Part shown: positions 60,814 through 64,000 of the stretch, in pieces | Layout: every line of letters starts with the position of its first letter | Numbering within the stretch: position 1 is the first letter of the stretch | DNA from: Gallionella sp. | Lineage (GTDB): Bacteria > Pseudomonadota > Gammaproteobacteria > Burkholderiales > Gallionellaceae | Direction: 5' to 3' | NCBI GenBank assembly: GCA_028710525.1 | Contig: JAQTTY010000005.1 | Span: 120,790 to 184,789 of the forward strand | DNA length: 64,000 nucleotides | The notes under the pieces: model-generated | Seen by the model: the letters and a program-made list of their open reading frames with translations, nothing else | Told to the model about the DNA's origin: nothing | The model's database searches: none | Position numbers and translations under genes: made by a program

Positions 60814-61847
60814 TCGACCTCCACGTTCGTGTTCTTGTCCGTGAATTCTAGCCGTTTCTGCATGGCTGCTGTGAGGTGCACACGGCCCTGCTCGTCCACC
60901 AGCATCGCCTCGTCCACCGCCATCAGCTTGGCGGCATTGCGCCAACCCTTAGTACCTGAGATGAACAAGGGCTTGGAGTCGACGTCGGACAACACCCCTG
61001 CTTGAGGGCCATGGGTGATGACTGTGACTTCCTGCACGGCCTGCATGGGGTAGCCGGTATGGGAATTGATGATGTGACAGTAACGCACGTTGCCTATCAT
61101 GAAGTAGCGCTGATAGTCGCCCGACGTACCGATGGCCTCGCCATCATGCAACTCCATACTGGCGATAGCGCCCGATTTGCGCGGATGTTGTATGCCGACT
61201 TTCCAGGAGCGTTCACCGTGCTTGCCCAGCGCCAGCACATTACCGCCGATATTAATCAGCGCATTGTTGATGCCGCGCTGATGCAACAACATGGCGGCAC
61301 GGTCCAAAGCATAGCCTTTGGCGTAACCGCCCAAATCGATCTGCACCGCTGAATTCTTACTTTCCACGCGACCACGCTCTATGCTCAGATCGGACATCTG
61401 CGGATTGCTCGTAACCAGTGCTGCGATGTCTTTGTCGGCAGGTTGTACAGGCTTGAACTCATCGGCATGGAAACCCCACAACGCAACCAAACCGCCTATG
61501 GCCGGATTGAACATACCGTGTGCCTGCTTGGAAAGTTGCGCCGCATCTTTCAGTATCGCCGCCATCTCGTCTGAGACGGCGACACTGTCGCCGTGTGCCA
61601 AGCCGTCGTTCAATTCACTCAACTCACTGGGTTGCCAAGCGTGCAACATGGTGTGCAGACGTTGGAACTCCTGCATCACCTCGCTCACCGCCAGCTTGGC
61701 TTCGTCTTCTGGCTTGCCGTAGATACTCACTTCGACCAGCGTACCGAATACATAGCCTTGCTCCTGATAGAGCGGCTCTTTCTTCTCGGCGCAACCACCC
61801 AACATCAGGACGGATAGCAGGAGGAGTAGGGCGCGCAGACTAGTCAT
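60810..61847 (-). CDS. apbE: FAD:protein FMN transferase ApbE
   Basis: Periplasmic lipoprotein that attaches FMN to Thr residues of NQR/RNF subunits and related flavoproteins. Signal with lipobox (LLLLLSVLMLGGCAEKKEP, Cys at 19), then FGTLVEVSIYG, MFNPAIGGLVALWGFH, VQIDLGGYAKGYALDRAA (flavin/Mg site), NALINIGGNVLALG and HIINSHTGYPMQ with VDSKPLFISGT. Length 345. The start overlaps the gshA stop by 8 nt. Its flavoprotein target is not in the window. Confidence 0.94.
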   Translation of the reverse strand: MTSLRALLLLLSVLMLGGCAEKKEPLYQEQGYVFGTLVEVSIYGKPEDEAKLAVSEVMQEFQRLHTMLHAWQPSELSELNDGLAHGDSVAVSDEMAAILKDAAQLSKQAHGMFNPAIGGLVALWGFHADEFKPVQPADKDIAALVTSNPQMSDLSIERGRVESKNSAVQIDLGGYAKGYALDRAAMLLHQRGINNALINIGGNVLALGKHGERSWKVGIQHPRKSGAIASMELHDGEAIGTSGDYQRYFMIGNVRYCHIINSHTGYPMQAVQEVTVITHGPQAGVLSDVDSKPLFISGTKGWRNAAKLMAVDEAMLVDEQGRVHLTAAMQKRLEFTDKNTNVEVE

Positions 61848-63117
61848 CGTTCTCGGCCGCCTCTATCTCCAATGATGCTGCCAGCAGCGCCAGTCGCGCC
61901 ACCACGCCATAAGCGTAGAAGCGGTTGGGTGCATCGTCGGGAGCACGATCGGGATTAGGTAAGGTACAACTACTATCGAAGGCCAATGGCACGAAATGCA
62001 TGCCCGGTGCGTTGAGATTCTCGTCCACACCGCGTCCTGTATGGACACGATAGAAACCACCGACCACGTAATGGTCAATCATATAGACCACCGGCTCGGC
62101 CACCGCCGCATTGATGTTCTCGAAGGTGTAAACGCCTTCCTGCACCAATACATCGCTGACTTCCACACCTTCTTTGATGACGGACATCTTGTTGCGCTGC
62201 TTGCGATTCAGCGCGGCGATCTCGGCAGCATCTTTGACCGTCATGATGCCCATGCCATAGGTTCCCGCATCGGCTTTGACAATGACAAATGGATCGCTCT
62301 TCACCCCGTACTCGGCATACTTTAGACGCATCTTATTCAGCGTCGCATCGACCTTCTCGGCCAGACATTCCAGCCCGATACGTTCCTGGAAATTCACCTG
62401 ATCGCAGGTGTCAAAATAGGGATTGATCAGCCAAGGATCGATATTGATGAGCTGAGCGAACTCTTCGGCCACCTTGTCGTAATTGGCAAAATGCTGCGAC
62501 TTGCGGCGCGTATACCAACCCACTGACAGCGGTGGATAAACTTCCTGCTCAAGATTTTTCAAAATATCGGGCACGCCGCCGGATAGATCGTTGTTGAGCA
62601 ACACCACACAAGGATCGTAATCCGCCAAACCAAGGCGATTGCCACGGCGCACCAAGGGCTCCAACGTCAGCGTGCCGCCGTCAGGTAACACGATGGGCGT
62701 CGGCTGGGTGACTTCGGGCAGCAGTGAACCGACTCGCACACGCATACCCGCCTGCTTGATGATGGTCACCAGATTCGCCACGTTCTGCAGATAGAACAGA
62801 TTGCGCGTGTGGTTCTCAGGAATCAGCAACACACCCCGCGCCTCAGGACAGATCTTCTCCACTGCACTCTGCATGGCCTGCACGCTCAGGGGCAAGAAGT
62901 CAGGATTGAGGTTATTAAAACCGCCAGGGAACAGATTGGTGTCCACCGGCGCCAGCTTGAAGCCGCTATTGCGCAGATCCACCGAAGCGTAGAAGGGCAC
63001 CGGATGCACCTGCCACTGCGAGCGGAACCAATGCTCGGTGGTCGGCATGGCTTGTAGAAAGCGGCGCTCTAAGTCGAGCAAGGGGCCGGTCAGGGCGGTA
63101 GTGAGGTGAGGAACCAT
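61840..63117 (-). CDS. gshA: Glutamate-cysteine ligase, proteobacterial (Acidithiobacillus-type) family
   Basis: First step of glutathione synthesis. The 425-residue protein belongs to the distinct family typified by Acidithiobacillus ferrooxidans, not the E. coli type: FYASVDLRNSGFKLAPVDTNLFPGGFNNL (in parts), LLIPENHTRNLFYLQNV, VVLLNNDLSGG, DPFVIVKADAGTYGMGIM (ATP-grasp-like) and VVYMIDHYVVGGFYRVH. Supplies glutathione for glyoxalase I in this window. Preceded by a 130-nt gap with a terminator for the gene upstream. Confidence 0.9.
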   Translation of the reverse strand: MVPHLTTALTGPLLDLERRFLQAMPTTEHWFRSQWQVHPVPFYASVDLRNSGFKLAPVDTNLFPGGFNNLNPDFLPLSVQAMQSAVEKICPEARGVLLIPENHTRNLFYLQNVANLVTIIKQAGMRVRVGSLLPEVTQPTPIVLPDGGTLTLEPLVRRGNRLGLADYDPCVVLLNNDLSGGVPDILKNLEQEVYPPLSVGWYTRRKSQHFANYDKVAEEFAQLINIDPWLINPYFDTCDQVNFQERIGLECLAEKVDATLNKMRLKYAEYGVKSDPFVIVKADAGTYGMGIMTVKDAAEIAALNRKQRNKMSVIKEGVEVSDVLVQEGVYTFENINAAVAEPVVYMIDHYVVGGFYRVHTGRGVDENLNAPGMHFVPLAFDSSCTLPNPDRAPDDAPNRFYAYGVVARLALLAASLEIEAAENDD

Positions 63118-63169
63118 GATGTACTGAATATATAACGAGTGAGCATTCTAGCTGATGCGGCCAGACAAA

Positions 63170-63203
63170 ACGAAACCGCCCGAAATGTCGGGCGGTTTCG
63201 TTG
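63170..63203. terminator. Intrinsic terminator after the lipoprotein gene
   Basis: A perfect 15-bp stem AACGAAACCGCCCGA / TCGGGCGGTTTCGTT (63170-63184/63189-63203) with a 4-nt loop; on the minus strand it runs into TTTTG. It ends transcription of the lipoprotein gene before gshA. Confidence 0.85.
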
Positions 63204-63249
63204 AGATACCACTAGGCTAAGCAAGTACTACACGTGATTCTTCCTTAAA

Positions 63250-63861
63250 TTACTTCGCCAACTGCGGCTTATACAAATTAACTGTAAATTTCTCACCGCG
63301 CTCCGATGGTGAATACACCACAATCACTGGCTTGCGTGGTTGATACACCTGTCCATATGAGTCGACTTTATATTTCAGATAATCAAGTTTAGCCAACTGA
63401 CCCGCTTTGAATGGCCCCATAATTTTTTGGAAGTGGATATCAGATGATCCGAATGCGCTATGCATTTGGTATTGATCGTTTGCCATCCAAATTTCCCACT
63501 TTAAGTTGGGAGCTGTTGAAGAGGTAACGGAGACTTCGTAATACGCTGGTGCATATCCGGAATACCCATTCTTATCAGGCAAATCTGTATTTTGTACATC
63601 TTTCACATGTACTTTTCCCAAACCAGCTGGGCTCAGCGCAAACTCTTCGCTCCAAACATCTGCGGAAGAAAACGACATCCCTTGTTGTGATTTAAAAACT
63701 ACGGTCGTGCTGTCTTTTTCCAAATTGACATCATGGAAGTTATCTAACTTTGCATAGTCACTTGGCGGCATAAGTTTGGCAACAATATTGCCGCATCCGG
63801 CTAGACCAAGAGTAGCAAGTAGTACAAAAGCTGGTGTCAGATGGCTGCGTTTCATTTTCAT
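63250..63861 (-). CDS. Hypothetical lipoprotein
   Basis: The 203-residue precursor has a lipoprotein signal (LTPAFVLLATLGLAGCGN; LAGC, Cys at 23). The mature part is Ser/Lys/Tyr-rich with predicted beta structure (STTVVFKSQQGMSFSS, AYYEVSVTSSTAPNLKWEIWM, KLDYLKYKVDSYGQVYQPRKPVIVVYSPSERGEKFTVNLY in parts). I recognise no family. GGGGAA precedes the ATG. It is a single-gene unit with its own terminator, next to an IS4-type transposase end. Confidence 0.7.
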   Translation of the reverse strand: MKMKRSHLTPAFVLLATLGLAGCGNIVAKLMPPSDYAKLDNFHDVNLEKDSTTVVFKSQQGMSFSSADVWSEEFALSPAGLGKVHVKDVQNTDLPDKNGYSGYAPAYYEVSVTSSTAPNLKWEIWMANDQYQMHSAFGSSDIHFQKIMGPFKAGQLAKLDYLKYKVDSYGQVYQPRKPVIVVYSPSERGEKFTVNLYKPQLAK

Positions 63862-63889
63862 TTTTAGTTCCCCGATCAGTAGTGTCCGG

Positions 63890-64000
63890 TTAAAAGTCGA
63901 ACAAATTTAGTTGGTTATAAAAATCCGTCTGATCTGTGAACTGCCCACTGCCTGCGAAGGCTTGAGATAGCTGGGTTTTCTCAAAAACAGACACCGATAT
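63890..64000 (-). mobile_element. IS4-type transposase, C-terminal end (partial, off the right edge)
   Basis: The last 36 codons of a minus-strand frame read VFEKTQLSQAFAGSGQ, then TDFYNQLNLFDF-stop. The pattern (FE)K-x-x-LxQAL followed by a NQLxLFDF terminus is how many IS4-family transposases end. The flank AGTGTCCGGTTAAAA (63881-63895) just past the stop looks like an insertion-sequence terminus. The rest of the element lies outside the window. Confidence 0.6.

Overview
The window reads as ordinary chromosome of a Gram-negative betaproteobacterium, most plausibly a Nitrosomonadales/Gallionellaceae-type organism. This is an inference from gene content and order: pilMNOPQ divergent from a class A PBP, lptD-surA-pdxA-rsmA, yqgE-ruvX-pyrB-pyrC', metX-metW behind a SAM-II aptamer, and a glutamate-cysteine ligase of the proteobacterial/Acidithiobacillus type. 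Genes are densely packed with 1-8 bp stop/start overlaps. I saw no rRNA, tRNA or CRISPR array.

Layout. 1-3383 (minus): type IV pilus assembly genes pilM-N-O-P and the start of pilQ. 3540-6453 (plus): PBP1A and a nucleotidyltransferase-like protein. 6476-9596: hemB, engB and hemL on minus, with a probable small RNA on plus between hemB and engB. 9621-11690: thiE-thiD (minus), rubredoxin-gloA (plus). 11709-17138 (minus): rsmA-pdxA-surA-lptD. 17208-21348 (plus): amgK-murU-pepP-ubiH. 21359-25559 (minus): DUF4124 protein, a beta-barrel candidate, xthA, prlC. 25672-27918 (minus): a decayed accessory patch with a fragment, an HNH nuclease, a truncated cytosine methyltransferase and a frameshifted ORF6N protein. 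27999-31512 (minus): pyrC' (catalytically dead), pyrB, ruvX, yqgE, with two copies of a 142-bp repeat in the gaps. 31581-32999 (plus): photolyase. 33066-41444 (minus): the Pil-Chp chemosensory operon pilG-H-I-J-chpA. 41538-44371: trkA-trkH potassium uptake. 44432-47920: a thioredoxin-like protein, an inositol-monophosphatase-family enzyme and two tandem PstS paralogues. 48015-51150 (plus): rsmE, a secreted phytochelatin synthase-like peptidase, a 4-OT tautomerase, argA. 51183-54338 (plus): an accessory, repeat-rich strip with a two-TM orphan, a ~640-bp element with perfect 26-bp terminal inverted repeats, a YefM/YoeB module, a Kazal-like lipoprotein, a second repeat block and an RHH/MazF module. 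54376-58027 (minus): ampG, metW, metX with its riboswitch, yajD. 58067-63117 (minus): a nitrogen/regulatory-type PTS (ptsI, ptsH, EIIA-Man), a small membrane protein, apbE, gshA. 63250-64000: a lipoprotein and the 3' end of an IS4-type transposase.

Themes. Surface motility is represented twice: the pilus alignment complex at the left edge and its Pil-Chp signalling system 30 kb away. Cell-wall synthesis and recycling recur: PBP1A, AmgK-MurU next to LptD, and AmpG. Tetrapyrrole, thiamin, ubiquinone, pyrimidine, arginine, methionine and glutathione steps are housekeeping.

The most interesting non-coding signals are: (1) a convergent-strand transcript at 7527-7634 with an exact CUCCUCCC anti-Shine-Dalgarno loop and an intrinsic terminator; (2) a SAM-II aptamer upstream of metX whose 3' pseudoknot strand is perfectly complementary (9 nt) to the loop of the following terminator, suggesting a transcriptional switch; (3) a dispersed 142-bp inverted-repeat element that fills three intercistronic gaps completely, one of them where pyrR usually lies; (4) the nested repeat elements around the toxin-antitoxin modules.
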